This document shows, piece by piece, positions 8,135 to 17,502 of a stretch of 35,768 bases of DNA. The notes under the pieces are model-generated. The model ran no database searches and had not been told where the DNA came from. It worked only from the letters and a program-made list of their open reading frames with translations. Source of the stretch: Rubripirellula sp. (GTDB taxonomy: Bacteria; Planctomycetota; Planctomycetia; Pirellulales; Pirellulaceae); the NCBI GenBank assembly GCA_029213145.1, contig JARGNK010000003.1, forward strand, positions 22,214 to 57,981, in the 5' to 3' direction. Made by a program: the position numbers and the translations under genes. The number at the start of each line of letters is the position of its first letter. Position 1 is the stretch's first letter.

Positions 8135-8183
8135 GTCACATGCCGGTGATTGGGTTGTGTTAACCCAATCACCGGTGTGTGAC
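8135..8183. other. Large hairpin (22-bp arms) between phoA-like gene and rnc
   Basis: The left arm 8135-8156 and right arm 8162-8183 are complementary at 20 of 22 positions around the loop GTGTT. The core CCGGTGATTGGGTT / AACCCAATCACCGG is perfect, and GTCACA / TGTGAC pairs outside a 2-base mismatch. It lies about 130 bases past the alkaline phosphatase stop and about 100 bases before the rnc start on the minus strand. It probably ends the phosphatase transcript or is processed by RNase III itself; no U-run is present. Confidence 0.6.
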
Positions 8184-8247
8184 CACTAGCGCCATAATAG
8201 CGGGGCACCGATGATCTGGCCAGGATCGGTCTGGACAGGATCCGATT

Positions 8248-8316
8248 GATCTTTCAGTGACAATTATTCAGATCTTTCAGTGACAATTATTCAGATCTTT
8301 CAGTGACAATTATTCA
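8248..8316. repeat. Three perfect tandem copies of a 23-bp unit
   Basis: The unit GATCTTTCAGTGACAATTATTCA occurs at 8248-8270, 8271-8293 and 8294-8316 with no mismatch. The third copy covers the stop codon of the alkaline phosphatase gene (TAA, read from 8312 to 8310 on the minus strand), so the last codons and the 3' untranslated region are built from the repeat. The arrangement fits recent slippage or unequal exchange. Confidence 0.95.
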
Positions 8317-10169
8317 GGGGTTGATTGGTCACGAAGCTGTAAACGCTGAGTCGACACTTTTCCTGCCCGGCTGATGGTTTGCGGGTCTTTTAATACCAAG
8401 TAATGTCCGTGATCGGCGGTGACAATGACAGCGGTATAGTCCCAGGCGTCGTTCTCATCGACCCAATCCATCACGACACCGAAGGCATCATCGCCACTGA
8501 GCACGGCTCCGATGCTGTTGTCCAGATTGTTGTCATGATTTCCCCAGTCGACGTCACCGGCTTCTACCATCAACCAGAATCCTTCAATGGACTGCTCCAG
8601 GACCAATAAAGCGGCTCGGGTTGCCTCGGCCAGAGTTGGGTTCTCGATGACATCGGCTTCGGAGTAAGTTTCAACGCCTGTGACACCGTAGGTTGGGTTG
8701 TACATGCCATCGGCGGTTTGGTAGGGAAGGTGGCCTCCTTCGGCACCAAAGTAGCCGATCAGCGGTTGATCTTGATCAATGGCTTCGCGAGCGGCAGACA
8801 TCAAGACTTGCTGCCCTCTCTTTCCCGGGGTGCGTTGGGCAACCACATAACGACCCCCATTCCGGCGATCAACTTTGGCGAGGTCATCTTCATGAAAATA
8901 GCGATTGCCGGGTAGAAAGTTTTGGCCTTGCCCACTGTCCGCTTTTGAGGTTTTTCCCCAACCTCCACCGATGAGCACATCAACTCCAGGAAGAGGTTCG
9001 CGTCGGTGTGATGAAGATGGCAGGCCGACCAAGTCACGGCTGATGTCTTGATAGTCACCTCGGCTGACATTATTTGCGTAGGCGGCCGCAGGTGTCGCGT
9101 GGCTGACTGGGACGCTGGTGACGAGACCAATCCGAAACTCATCATCGGCTTGCAATTGTCGGGCGATCGGAATGACTTGATTTCCATCGATGTCAAAGTT
9201 GATCGCACCGTTATAGGTTTTGATGCCCGTCGTCATGCTGGTGGCGGACGCTGCCGAATCGGTGACCGAGTGAGGCTGTTCCCGTGAAAGTCCGAGCAGG
9301 TAGTCGCTGCCAGGAATTTCCAACCAAGGTAATTCGCCACCGATTCGCGGATCATATCCACCAGTTGCCGGTGTATTTCCAGCATTGACGGTTTGAGCAT
9401 TGACGTCATGTTTCGCGCTCGTCAATCGCGGGCTGGTGCAAACCAATCCAAAGTCCGTTCGGATTCGACGATCGTCCAAGAATTTCAAGCCTGTTCCGCG
9501 ACCGCTCTCGTATCCCCGTGTAGGTTCGTTGTAAAGAGCTGCTGCCCGTGTTGTTTGCCAGTCCATCCCATCGAACACCATCAAGATGATATTGCTGTAG
9601 CCGGCTTCGACAGCCGCGAGTTGTAGGTGATAGATATCAGTCTGGTCATAGTAAGTCGCAGTTGGATTGACTGTGCCTTGCGGCACGCTTCCATACAGCT
9701 CCGTCAGTCGTTCAGGGTCCGTGTAAGCACTCCCGCGAGCTCGTAGTGAGTCGAGTGTGATGCCAAAGGTATAGACGGGGATCAGTCGATTGCTGTGGTT
9801 CGTCCAGGTCGTGAACTTATCCAAGTCGTTGCCCCAGGACGCCCAAGCCGCCCGTTGGTTGAGGATTGCTTTGGTTTGTAGTTGCCGCATTGGGTCGGTG
9901 TAATTGTTTGCATCATTACCGCCGGTATCGGCGGTGGGGTCATTGTTCCCAACAAACCGCGGTATCAATGCTTTGGCTCGTGCTGCTGTCTCCTGCAGCG
10001 CCGTTTTCGCCGGCGCAGCATTTTGTTCCGATACATTCTGCGGCGTGAGATCGTTAAGAGGAGCCGTTCTGAGGAACGTCGGTTGCTGTCCCACGACCGT
10101 GCTGGGGTTCAGTTGCACGGCTCCAAGCCCAAGAGTCAAGCTAGCGATAAGGAAACGAACTCGTGGCAT
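8310..10169 (-). CDS. Secreted alkaline phosphatase, PhoA family
   Basis: This enzyme would hydrolyse phosphate monoesters outside the cytoplasm. The 619-residue product starts with a signal peptide (hydrophobic to about residue 28, ending near VVGQQ). It has a metal-binding aspartate in ILMVFDGMDWQ (about 201) and the PhoA active-site signature SVTDSAASATSMTTGIKT (about 302-318), in which the serine after DSA/SA-A is the phosphorylated nucleophile. The later metal ligands are in VEAGDVDWGNHDNN and VTADHGHY. The length exceeds E. coli PhoA (about 470), because of an Asn/Asp-rich N-terminal region and a long insertion around residues 80-185. I chose the ATG at 10169; a TTG directly before it is also possible. 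The stop lies in a 23-bp tandem repeat. The PQQ-propeller gene is upstream on the same strand, 80 bases away. Confidence 0.93.
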   Translation of the reverse strand: MPRVRFLIASLTLGLGAVQLNPSTVVGQQPTFLRTAPLNDLTPQNVSEQNAAPAKTALQETAARAKALIPRFVGNNDPTADTGGNDANNYTDPMRQLQTKAILNQRAAWASWGNDLDKFTTWTNHSNRLIPVYTFGITLDSLRARGSAYTDPERLTELYGSVPQGTVNPTATYYDQTDIYHLQLAAVEAGYSNIILMVFDGMDWQTTRAAALYNEPTRGYESGRGTGLKFLDDRRIRTDFGLVCTSPRLTSAKHDVNAQTVNAGNTPATGGYDPRIGGELPWLEIPGSDYLLGLSREQPHSVTDSAASATSMTTGIKTYNGAINFDIDGNQVIPIARQLQADDEFRIGLVTSVPVSHATPAAAYANNVSRGDYQDISRDLVGLPSSSHRREPLPGVDVLIGGGWGKTSKADSGQGQNFLPGNRYFHEDDLAKVDRRNGGRYVVAQRTPGKRGQQVLMSAAREAIDQDQPLIGYFGAEGGHLPYQTADGMYNPTYGVTGVETYSEADVIENPTLAEATRAALLVLEQSIEGFWLMVEAGDVDWGNHDNNLDNSIGAVLSGDDAFGVVMDWVDENDAWDYTAVIVTADHGHYLVLKDPQTISRAGKVSTQRLQLRDQSTPE

Positions 10170-10249
10170 CAATCAGGCTCATCAAAAGGTAGAAAGTGAA
10201 TTCGCATCAGCTCGTTATGGGGCGTGCTGATTTCAGCGTGATTCGGATT

Positions 10250-11548
10250 CTAGAGACCGCGGCGTTGTTGTCTCGGTTGCTGGGTGACCCGACCAGTGGC
10301 GACCAGGTATTCCTGGCGTTCTTTGCCGACACCGACGCCAACTCGCAGATAGAGGTGATCATCGACTGCGACTGGACTTGCGAAAATCGAGTCACCCGAG
10401 TTGTTTTCCGCCAGAAGGTCGAAACGGTCTGGTACCGCCGAGATGACGTAGACGGTGCCAGCTTGGGACGCGATGTACAGGCGATCGTTGGCCAGCAAAG
10501 GCGAAGCACTCACTGGCCCTCCGAACAGACGTTTTCGCCAAGTCTCTTTGCCATCCACTGTTCGCCAGCAGTAAGCAACGCCATTGTCAGCGATTCCGAA
10601 GACAAAATTCTTGATTGCCAACAAGGATTGCTCGTAGCACTTCACGCGATTTTCCCACAGAGGTGACTGCGTCCCGTCACCGCGAACGCACCACGTGCCC
10701 GAGCGAGGGTTTCCACCACTTACCATCACGCGGCGACCGTCCCATGCGACCGTCCCGCAGATCGCTTCGGTGCTCGATTCAACGACCCAAAGTTTGCGAC
10801 CTGAAAGCGGGTCATAGGAAGCGATCATATCGGCTCCGGCAATTAGCAACTGACGCTGTCCGGCAATCGACGCCACTACGGGAGAAGCAAAGTTCAAGTT
10901 GCTAGGTCTGGGCACCTTCCAGACAATCTTGCCGCTTCGTGTGTCCAAGGCGTAAATGCCACTGCCCGGTCCGTCGTATTCAGCGGCAACGATTACCACA
11001 TCATCCTCGATGACTGGGCTGGCTCCGTAACCGAATTGAAAAACGGCCGGTTTAAAGTCGCTGACTCGAGTTTGCCAGACCTCGCGGCCCGACGGTGTCA
11101 TCGCGGTTAACCAGATAGCGTCGTCGGTGTAAAAGACAACGAACAGATTTTCACCATTCCAAGCCGGAGTTGGTGATGCGTGCGAGTTATTGGGATGAAT
11201 CACCTTTGGCAGGGTGCCTCGATGCATGACCCATTGATCCACTAATCGACCACTCTCGCGGTCAAATTTCAGCAGAGATTGCGATTGAGTTTCGGCCTCG
11301 GCGGTGGTCAGGAAAATGCTGTCCTCGATCACGACCGGTGAGGAGTGGCCCCGACCGGGTAGAGGCGTTTTCCATACGATATTGGTCCCGTTGTTCAAAT
11401 CCCAACGAATTGGTGCGTCGGTTTGTGGAGAGGCGTGGTTATTACCTTGGGGGCCTCGCCAGCCTTGCCAGTTTTCCGCTCGGCAAAGTTGGGGCGTGGT
11501 CGTAGTGGTCGCGACAACTAGGATCAAAACTGGCCAGATTCGGTTCAT
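10250..11548 (-). CDS. Secreted PQQ-type beta-propeller protein
   Basis: The 432-residue product has a signal peptide (MNRIWPVLILVVA..., cleavage near LCRAENW) and then the hallmark WQGWRGPQGNNHASP, which opens planctomycete PQQ-like propellers. Repeated blade motifs follow, such as GIYALDTRSGKIVWKVPRP, IASYDPLSGRKLWVVES and the late LFGGPVSASPLLANDRLYIA. The fold is related to BamB and PQQ dehydrogenases, but I see no catalytic calcium or PQQ-binding set, so a binding or scaffold role is as likely as catalysis. The open frame continues upstream to 11707; I chose the ATG at 11548 because it begins the signal peptide and avoids overlap with the divergent gene at 11695. A paralogue lies at 29035. 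Confidence 0.85.
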   Translation of the reverse strand: MNRIWPVLILVVATTTTTPQLCRAENWQGWRGPQGNNHASPQTDAPIRWDLNNGTNIVWKTPLPGRGHSSPVVIEDSIFLTTAEAETQSQSLLKFDRESGRLVDQWVMHRGTLPKVIHPNNSHASPTPAWNGENLFVVFYTDDAIWLTAMTPSGREVWQTRVSDFKPAVFQFGYGASPVIEDDVVIVAAEYDGPGSGIYALDTRSGKIVWKVPRPSNLNFASPVVASIAGQRQLLIAGADMIASYDPLSGRKLWVVESSTEAICGTVAWDGRRVMVSGGNPRSGTWCVRGDGTQSPLWENRVKCYEQSLLAIKNFVFGIADNGVAYCWRTVDGKETWRKRLFGGPVSASPLLANDRLYIASQAGTVYVISAVPDRFDLLAENNSGDSIFASPVAVDDHLYLRVGVGVGKERQEYLVATGRVTQQPRQQRRGL

Positions 11549-11694
11549 TCCAGGTATTCCGTGAACGGACAATTGTGAGGGTGTCGGCTTTCGATCCTGC
11601 CGACAATCGATGATCATAGCTAGGGCGAGTTCAGAGGGCACCGGTGTCTCTCTCTGCACCGTACCGGATTCTGGAAAAGACGTGGAGTGTTCAA

Positions 11695-12696
11695 ATGCGG
11701 GCCGCAATAGTTGGCGTGGGATTCATGGGGTGGATCCATTATTTGGCTTACCAACGAAGCGAATTCGCGGAGATGGTCGGTTTTTGCAGCCGTGATCCCG
11801 GGAAACGAGCTGGTGATTGGCGGGGAATCAAAGGTAATTTTGGCCCTCCTGGCGAGCAAATTGACGTTTCCTCCATGGCCGTTCATGAGTCGATCGAGCC
11901 GTTGTTGGAAGACGATTCCATCGACTTGATCGATATTTGCCTTCCCCCTGCCCTCCACCCCGAGACGATTCGCCAATGCCTGCGAGCGGGTAAACACGTG
12001 TTGTGCGAAAAGCCGCTCGCGCTAGATGCTGCCACAGCCCGGCAGTTGGCTGATGAGGCGGCGCCAGGTCAGTTGATGGTGGCCCATATTCTGCCCCTGA
12101 TGCCTGAGTTTGCTCTGCTCGTCGCTGCAGCCGGCGATGGGCGATGGGGAAAGCCCGTTTCTGGGCGGTTCCATCGCACGATCGGGCCACCTGATTGGAT
12201 TCCCGATTTCTACGATCGGTCCAGTGTTGGTGGACCTCTCGTCGATCTTCACGTTCATGACGCCCATCTGATCCGGTTGCTGTTCGGAATGCCAACGGCT
12301 GCACATACCGTCAGTCGGCGGAAAGAAGGCGTGCCGATGTTTTATGAGACAATTTTTGAATTCGACCAGCCAGGCGTGGCTGTGGCTGCTGGGGGAGGTG
12401 TCATTGACTCGCCAGCGCGACCGTTCACTCATGGCTATGAAGTAAGCTTTGAGCAGGCGACGGTGCGGTTCGAGTTCGCCGGCTACGCGGATGGATCAAC
12501 GACGTTGGTTCCGGTCACCATCATGAAGCAGGATGGAACGGTGGAAAAACCTGAGCTGGGGGATGGGGATCCAGTCAATGCGTTTGTTGCCGAAATCAAC
12601 GCCGCGGCGCGAAGCATTGACCATGGCGAAACGTCGCCTGTCCTAGATGCCAATGCCGCTGCTGATGCACTCGCGATTTGCGAAATGCAAATGTAA
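11695..12696 (+). CDS. Gfo/Idh/MocA-family NAD(P)-dependent oxidoreductase
   Basis: A 333-residue cytoplasmic oxidoreductase. The N-terminal Rossmann fold begins MRAAIVGVGFMG, the dinucleotide-binding GxGxxG-like turn. The family signature HVLCEKPLAL (residues 101-110) supplies the catalytic lysine region, and GGPLVDLHVHDAHLI corresponds to the second catalytic segment with conserved Asp and His. Enzymes of this family oxidise or reduce sugars, inositols and related polyols; planctomycetes carry dozens and the substrate here cannot be told. The frame is open from 11644, but the ATG at 11695 fits the Rossmann start and has GGAG 8 bases upstream. It is divergent from the PQQ-propeller gene and converges with the AsmA-like gene after 34 bp. 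Confidence 0.9.
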   Translation: MRAAIVGVGFMGWIHYLAYQRSEFAEMVGFCSRDPGKRAGDWRGIKGNFGPPGEQIDVSSMAVHESIEPLLEDDSIDLIDICLPPALHPETIRQCLRAGKHVLCEKPLALDAATARQLADEAAPGQLMVAHILPLMPEFALLVAAAGDGRWGKPVSGRFHRTIGPPDWIPDFYDRSSVGGPLVDLHVHDAHLIRLLFGMPTAAHTVSRRKEGVPMFYETIFEFDQPGVAVAAGGGVIDSPARPFTHGYEVSFEQATVRFEFAGYADGSTTLVPVTIMKQDGTVEKPELGDGDPVNAFVAEINAAARSIDHGETSPVLDANAAADALAICEMQM

Positions 12697-12730
12697 GTGT
12701 TGGCTGTTGGAACGTGAGGATCGAATCAGC

Positions 12731-15700
12731 CTAACGGCCGAAAATGGAATCGAGTCCCCGATTGATCTGTTGTTGCAGGTAGTTCTCGGCACTGCTTTGA
12801 ACTGCTTGTGCACCCAGTTGTGTGATGACATTCCGCACCGAATTGGAGTCGAGGCTGGGCCGGGACAAAGTTCCATCAATTTGCAAAGTAACTGGTTGTC
12901 CGGCCAATCCTTGTAGGTCACGCCCCAGCCATCGCGGATCGAGTGGCACCTGTGCAACTAATGCCAACTGGCCCGCCAAGCTGACTCGCCCACTGGTGAC
13001 GACCTGTGCGCGATCGACTTCCATGAACAAGCGGTCGTGTGAAACGTATCCTCGTTCAACTGTGAAGCCGACGGTTTGTGGTGGCATCTTGATCAGAGTT
13101 TGATTGACAGGTGGATTGTCCTGCGTCGCAAGTGGATTGCTGATCGATTTCAGTTGATTCACACCGGTGATGATCTGTTGAGCCAGCGGCCCTGCCATCA
13201 TTTGCACACCACCCACGTTCAATCGCCCTGCAACGCGACTTTGTTCGGGTTGGTCAAACACAATCAGCGCCTCATCGATTTCGACACCAATCATGCCGTC
13301 GATTCTGGTGCTGTTGGCGACCAAGGGTGCGACGTACTTTAGCCAGCGATTCGTTTGCTCGGGGCTCAATCGGATGGATTCTGCTAGCACTCCGGGCTCG
13401 ACTCGCATCCAAAGGGAGCCTGGGCGATAATGGACTTGCCCAGCAACACGAAGCGAACCTTGGTCAACAGGGATCGTGGCAGGAGAAACCGACACACTGC
13501 TCTCGTCCAGTCGTACCGGGATCGAAGCCGATCCAAAACGGATGCCGGCAACTTCCCCTGATTCCCAGCCCAGGTTCGCAGTGATGGTTAAGCCAATCAA
13601 CCCATCGGGGCGACGGGCGACACGAATCGAAAGTGGTGTTTGTTGAATTCCAGTCGCTTGGATTTCGATCCCGGCCAGAGAGGACAAGCGTTGGGCAACC
13701 TCATTCATCTTCAAACGAGCGGGCCCATCGAGTTCAACAACTCCAGTTGCCGCATTCCACGCGATTTTTCCCGTCTGTGTGGTGGCGAACCAATCGCCGG
13801 CGACTTGAATCGCATCGGCAAGCAAATCGCTGTTCAAGGTGTCATACCTTAAACGGCCATCGAGAGTCAGGTTTGGTTCGGACCAGACGATTTGCGAGGT
13901 TGCCAATTCTGGCCGCCCCAGAGCGCCCGGTCGTGGTGGACCTACGGTTTGGTATTGCGCACTGGCTTGAGGTGGTTGGACGATTGCCAAACTCGTTCCG
14001 TCGGTTTGAACGACAATGTCGAACCACTGATCGCGAGAAGTGACTGTGACGGAGCCCTCGCAGTCTCCCATAAGCAGCCAATCTTTTCCCGTCTTGGTCA
14101 TCGATTCACTGGCGTAGCTGACCTGTTGAACTGTCGGCGGATTTCTCACGCTGATTTTTTCGCTGACACTACCTTGCAATCGCTCAAGCTTTGCTCGCCA
14201 TTTAATGTCCATCTCGGTTTTTGCGACCGTCATGGACCCCTTCGCTGCGGCGGAGAAGGCATCACCAGCAATGGTGAAAGATCGTGAATCCAGTGATCCA
14301 GATGGCCACACATACTCGCCTTCAAAATGAATCTTGATGTTTGGCTGCGTGAATTGTCGTCTGCCATAGGAAAGATGTGGATTGGTCAATTCAACCGCGG
14401 TTGACGTCAACCGCGCAGTCGCAGCAGATAAATTTGCTGTTGCGTTCATCGTGAAGCCACCCGAGGCCTGGTGCAGTTCGGGTGGCAGCCACGGTCCAAG
14501 AGTTGCGTGAAGTGTTTCCAGTCGACCCGCTCCTCGAATCCGGAATGGCATCGCGAGTGTGGCCGAGGGCTGCGTGATGGGTTCTGCAAGCTCGGCGCTG
14601 ATGTCCAAGCCATCGCTATTAAGGTCAACGATGACTTCGGAGAGTTGTTCCAGGGTTTGGTTGTCCCACTGGCCGACAGCTGTGATGCGGCCTTTCAGCG
14701 AGGGACGCTTGAAGGCCTGGCCATCCGGCAGTGCAATCAACAAATTGGATGCGTTGCCATCGCCGCTTAGTCGCCAAGTGCCGTCGGCAGTCGAATTCCA
14801 AGCCAACGTCCCTTTGGCAACCCCAGCCAAGTTGGCTTCAGAAATTTCCGCGAGGGGGCGCAGCATCGACGAAAGGCGACCGAAGTCGATGTCAAAATCA
14901 ACGTTTCCGGCTCGTGCGTTACCCTGTCCCATCGCGGTTCCGAAGGTGCTCGTCCAGCGAAACTGCTCCGCTGTCAGCACGCCCGAAGTACTCGAAACAG
15001 TCGCGGTCAATTCGATCGGATCGATTAACACTGCCCTGCCCTGTGACCGGCCACGCAGCTCATCACTGCGCAGATTTAATTCGCTGGTGCGGTTTTTGGA
15101 TTGGGGTGCGGAATCCAATCGAGCGTAGATTCGGCCTGATAACAACTCCGCGCCATCTCGAAGTGGCAGCAGGCCTGGGAGAGATTGATCGAGGGCGGCG
15201 AGATCGACGTTTGCGGTCGCGGTTCCCTCAATTGCTTCCAGCCATTGCAGCGGATTGTCATTGGCGCCAACCAGCGAAAAGTTTCTGGAGAAAGCTCCAT
15301 CGATGGTCGTCGAAGCGAAGTCCGTGCTTGCCTTAAGCTGTTTGCCAATCAAACGATTGTTTAGCAGGATCAATTGTCCATCGACGGTTGCTAGTGAGTT
15401 GCGCCAGACACGCGAACCCTCGTCGGATGCTCGCAGGTTTCGAATCTGAAGTTGATTGATCGAAGCCTCGGTGCTGCCATCACTCGAGCCTGTCATAGAG
15501 ATAGATCCCGTGGCATCCCCACTCAGCGTGTAGGGAATTGACGAAGCTGCCTCGGGGAAGCGTCGCCGAACGAGCGACATGATCGAGAGTGGCAGTGATT
15601 CGCTTTCGAGTCCCATTGTCCAAGATGTTCCTTGGCGGGATGCATCAGCCTGCGAAGCGAGCGTGAATCGTGCTTCGCCTTGAAGTGACCCACCGCCACC

Positions 15701-16414
15701 GGAGGGCTCCGTTAACACGCCGGCAAAGGTTGCACTTATTTCGTCGACGTCTGTTTCCACTTCCGCGCTGCTTTGCGTTACCTGCCATACGCCGCCAGTG
15801 ATCGCGTCGGTGAGGGTGACCGTCAAGTCTTGAACCTTCACCGAGGCTGAGGCTGAGGCATTCTCATCGGCGGGAGTCAGCAAGATTGCCAAGTCTTGTT
15901 CTAGGGACGTGCTGCCCTCGTCGAGCTGACATGCCAACGCGACACCGCGGAGGGTGACCTCACCGAAATGGTTAATCGAGCCCATTAAGTCTGTGACGGT
16001 CAAATCGACGTCCAGTTGGTCGATCGCCAATTGCGTTCCTGCTTCGCCTTTGACTTGCAAACCGGTGACCCGCAATGGTGTGATCCAGCCAATTCGGATC
16101 GCGTTCACTTCCGCAGTGAGTCCATTTTCCGCCAGCTTGCGAATCAGGATCGATCGGCCCATCGAGGAATGGCTGACCAGGCTCGGGATGCTGAGTCCCA
16201 GGGCGAGGGCCAATAGCAAACCAGTCAAAGCGTACAGTTGTCGCCGTCTCGATCGTTCACTGTGGCGGCGACGCGTCAGGTTTCGCTGCGATCGCTCTAC
16301 CGAATCGAGCACAAAATCGTCACTATTCACGGGTACATCCTTGCCGCCGCCGAGATCAAAGACTTCAACTAGGAGTCTAGTCAGATTCGGCTCGCGAACC
16401 CAAGATGGATTCAT
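12731..16414 (-). CDS. Large AsmA/TamB-like membrane-anchored protein
   Basis: A 1227-residue protein with a basic cytoplasmic N-terminus rich in Arg (about 44-58), one transmembrane helix (about 59-80) and a very long extracytoplasmic part. That part has beta-strand-rich, repetitive sequence: LAIDQLDVDLTVTDLMGSIN and VTLRGVALACQLD early, then many alternating hydrophobic strands. The C-terminus has LVAQVPLDPRWLGRDLQGLAGQPVTLQIDGTLSRPSLD, a pattern seen at the end of AsmA-like proteins. By family analogy it may form a lipid-transport bridge between the membranes; this is inference from layout and composition. Antisense open frames inside it are shadows. The start is uncertain, since a GTG at about residue 29 has an AAGGA-like site. 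It is divergent from the epimerase gene by 77 bp. Confidence 0.7.
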   Translation of the reverse strand: MNPSWVREPNLTRLLVEVFDLGGGKDVPVNSDDFVLDSVERSQRNLTRRRHSERSRRRQLYALTGLLLALALGLSIPSLVSHSSMGRSILIRKLAENGLTAEVNAIRIGWITPLRVTGLQVKGEAGTQLAIDQLDVDLTVTDLMGSINHFGEVTLRGVALACQLDEGSTSLEQDLAILLTPADENASASASVKVQDLTVTLTDAITGGVWQVTQSSAEVETDVDEISATFAGVLTEPSGGGGSLQGEARFTLASQADASRQGTSWTMGLESESLPLSIMSLVRRRFPEAASSIPYTLSGDATGSISMTGSSDGSTEASINQLQIRNLRASDEGSRVWRNSLATVDGQLILLNNRLIGKQLKASTDFASTTIDGAFSRNFSLVGANDNPLQWLEAIEGTATANVDLAALDQSLPGLLPLRDGAELLSGRIYARLDSAPQSKNRTSELNLRSDELRGRSQGRAVLIDPIELTATVSSTSGVLTAEQFRWTSTFGTAMGQGNARAGNVDFDIDFGRLSSMLRPLAEISEANLAGVAKGTLAWNSTADGTWRLSGDGNASNLLIALPDGQAFKRPSLKGRITAVGQWDNQTLEQLSEVIVDLNSDGLDISAELAEPITQPSATLAMPFRIRGAGRLETLHATLGPWLPPELHQASGGFTMNATANLSAATARLTSTAVELTNPHLSYGRRQFTQPNIKIHFEGEYVWPSGSLDSRSFTIAGDAFSAAAKGSMTVAKTEMDIKWRAKLERLQGSVSEKISVRNPPTVQQVSYASESMTKTGKDWLLMGDCEGSVTVTSRDQWFDIVVQTDGTSLAIVQPPQASAQYQTVGPPRPGALGRPELATSQIVWSEPNLTLDGRLRYDTLNSDLLADAIQVAGDWFATTQTGKIAWNAATGVVELDGPARLKMNEVAQRLSSLAGIEIQATGIQQTPLSIRVARRPDGLIGLTITANLGWESGEVAGIRFGSASIPVRLDESSVSVSPATIPVDQGSLRVAGQVHYRPGSLWMRVEPGVLAESIRLSPEQTNRWLKYVAPLVANSTRIDGMIGVEIDEALIVFDQPEQSRVAGRLNVGGVQMMAGPLAQQIITGVNQLKSISNPLATQDNPPVNQTLIKMPPQTVGFTVERGYVSHDRLFMEVDRAQVVTSGRVSLAGQLALVAQVPLDPRWLGRDLQGLAGQPVTLQIDGTLSRPSLDSNSVRNVITQLGAQAVQSSAENYLQQQINRGLDSIFGR

Positions 16415-16491
16415 GCTGATAGCAAAGAGCTTCCGACAATGCCGAACAGCGCGCGACTCCGTTCACTGCTTTTTCCAAAGTGGCGTTTTCT

Positions 16492-17502
16492 ATGAATATT
16501 TTTGTCACCGGTGGCACTGGATTACTCGGGAACACCATTCTTCGGCAGCTTTCGCCCGAGGGTGAGTCGTTGTTGTCGCTTGTCCGGACCGAGCCCAAGG
16601 CAGGCGTGTTTGAGGGAATCAAAACCGATTTTGTTCGAGGAGACCTCGGAGACGTTGATGCGATTGAGAAGGCTGTACAGTGGGCCGATGTGGTTATTCA
16701 CTCCGCAGGCCTCATTCACCTGGGCTGGCGGCGACGCGAGGAGTCTTTTCGGGTCAATCGAGACGGAACCGCGACAGTCGTGGATGCCTGCCTGAAACAT
16801 CAGCGAAAACTGGTGCATATTGGGGCGGTCAATTGCTTAGCACTTGGCTCGATTGATCAAATCGCCGATGAAACGACGCCCTTGGATCACGCCGGTGGGC
16901 AGGTGCCTTGCAGCTACGTGGACAGTAAACGAGCTGGTTTGATGGAGGTGCGAAGGGGAGTCAGTGAAGGACTCAACGCGATCCTCATGCATCCGGGCTT
17001 TATGCTCGGGCCTTGGGATTGGAAACCAAGCAGCGGCAGAATGATGGTGGAAGTGGCACGCAGCTGGAAGCCCCTCGCCCCGTCAGGTGGTTGCAGTTTG
17101 TGCGATTCGCGAGATGTCGCGACGACCGTCGTGCACTCGCTGCGAATGGATGTAGAGAGCGGACGAGAATATATCTTGGCCGGCCACAATTTGACCTACC
17201 TAGATTTATGGCAAAGGATGGCAGAGCACATGGAGGCCCGCAAACCGGTCATGAAGGCCGGGCCGATCCAGTTAATGCTTGCTGCTGGCGCAGGCGAGTT
17301 GTGGTCAGGGCTCACGTCGCGATTTGGCATTCAGGAACCTGATATCAACAGCGCGGCAGTTCGTATGAGTCGTCAAATTCACTGGTATGACAGCTCACGT
17401 GCTCAAGCCGAGCTCGGCTATCAGTTTCGCGATGCGGAGGTGACCCTATCGGATGCTGCGAATTGGTTGAGGGGCAATTCGAGTACCTCCTCGGAGGGGT
17501 AG
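16492..17502 (+). CDS. NAD-dependent epimerase/dehydratase (extended SDR family)
   Basis: The 336-residue product opens with MNIFVTGGTGLLGNTILRQL, the GxxGxxG nucleotide-binding turn of extended short-chain dehydrogenases. DLGDVDAIEKAVQWADVVIHSAG gives the acidic residue and the beta-4 loop. The catalytic Tyr-x-x-x-Lys appears in SYVDSKRAGLMEV. ILMHPGFMLGPWDWKPSSG is the usual region after the active site. It resembles the dihydroflavonol-reductase-like or hopanoid-associated sugar-epimerase group; the substrate is not determinable. The ATG at 16492 begins the Rossmann strand directly; a GTG four codons earlier is the other option. A weak stem with a T7 run follows at 17515-17539. rpe starts 250 bases downstream on the same strand. 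Confidence 0.88.
   Translation: MNIFVTGGTGLLGNTILRQLSPEGESLLSLVRTEPKAGVFEGIKTDFVRGDLGDVDAIEKAVQWADVVIHSAGLIHLGWRRREESFRVNRDGTATVVDACLKHQRKLVHIGAVNCLALGSIDQIADETTPLDHAGGQVPCSYVDSKRAGLMEVRRGVSEGLNAILMHPGFMLGPWDWKPSSGRMMVEVARSWKPLAPSGGCSLCDSRDVATTVVHSLRMDVESGREYILAGHNLTYLDLWQRMAEHMEARKPVMKAGPIQLMLAAGAGELWSGLTSRFGIQEPDINSAAVRMSRQIHWYDSSRAQAELGYQFRDAEVTLSDAANWLRGNSSTSSEG

Noticed and set aside
8248..8316. Possible CRISPR
   Set aside because: The three copies are directly adjacent with no spacers, so this is a plain tandem repeat.
14559..15336. Open frames of 189 and 201 codons on the + strand
   Set aside because: They lie wholly inside the AsmA-like gene on the other strand, overlap each other and have no domain or signal sequence. 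They are antisense shadows of a GC-biased coding region.
15954..16565. 203-codon + strand frame over the start of the AsmA-like gene
   Set aside because: It overlaps the N-terminal coding region of the AsmA-like gene and the epimerase start, with Arg/Ser-rich nonsense composition and no ribosome binding site.
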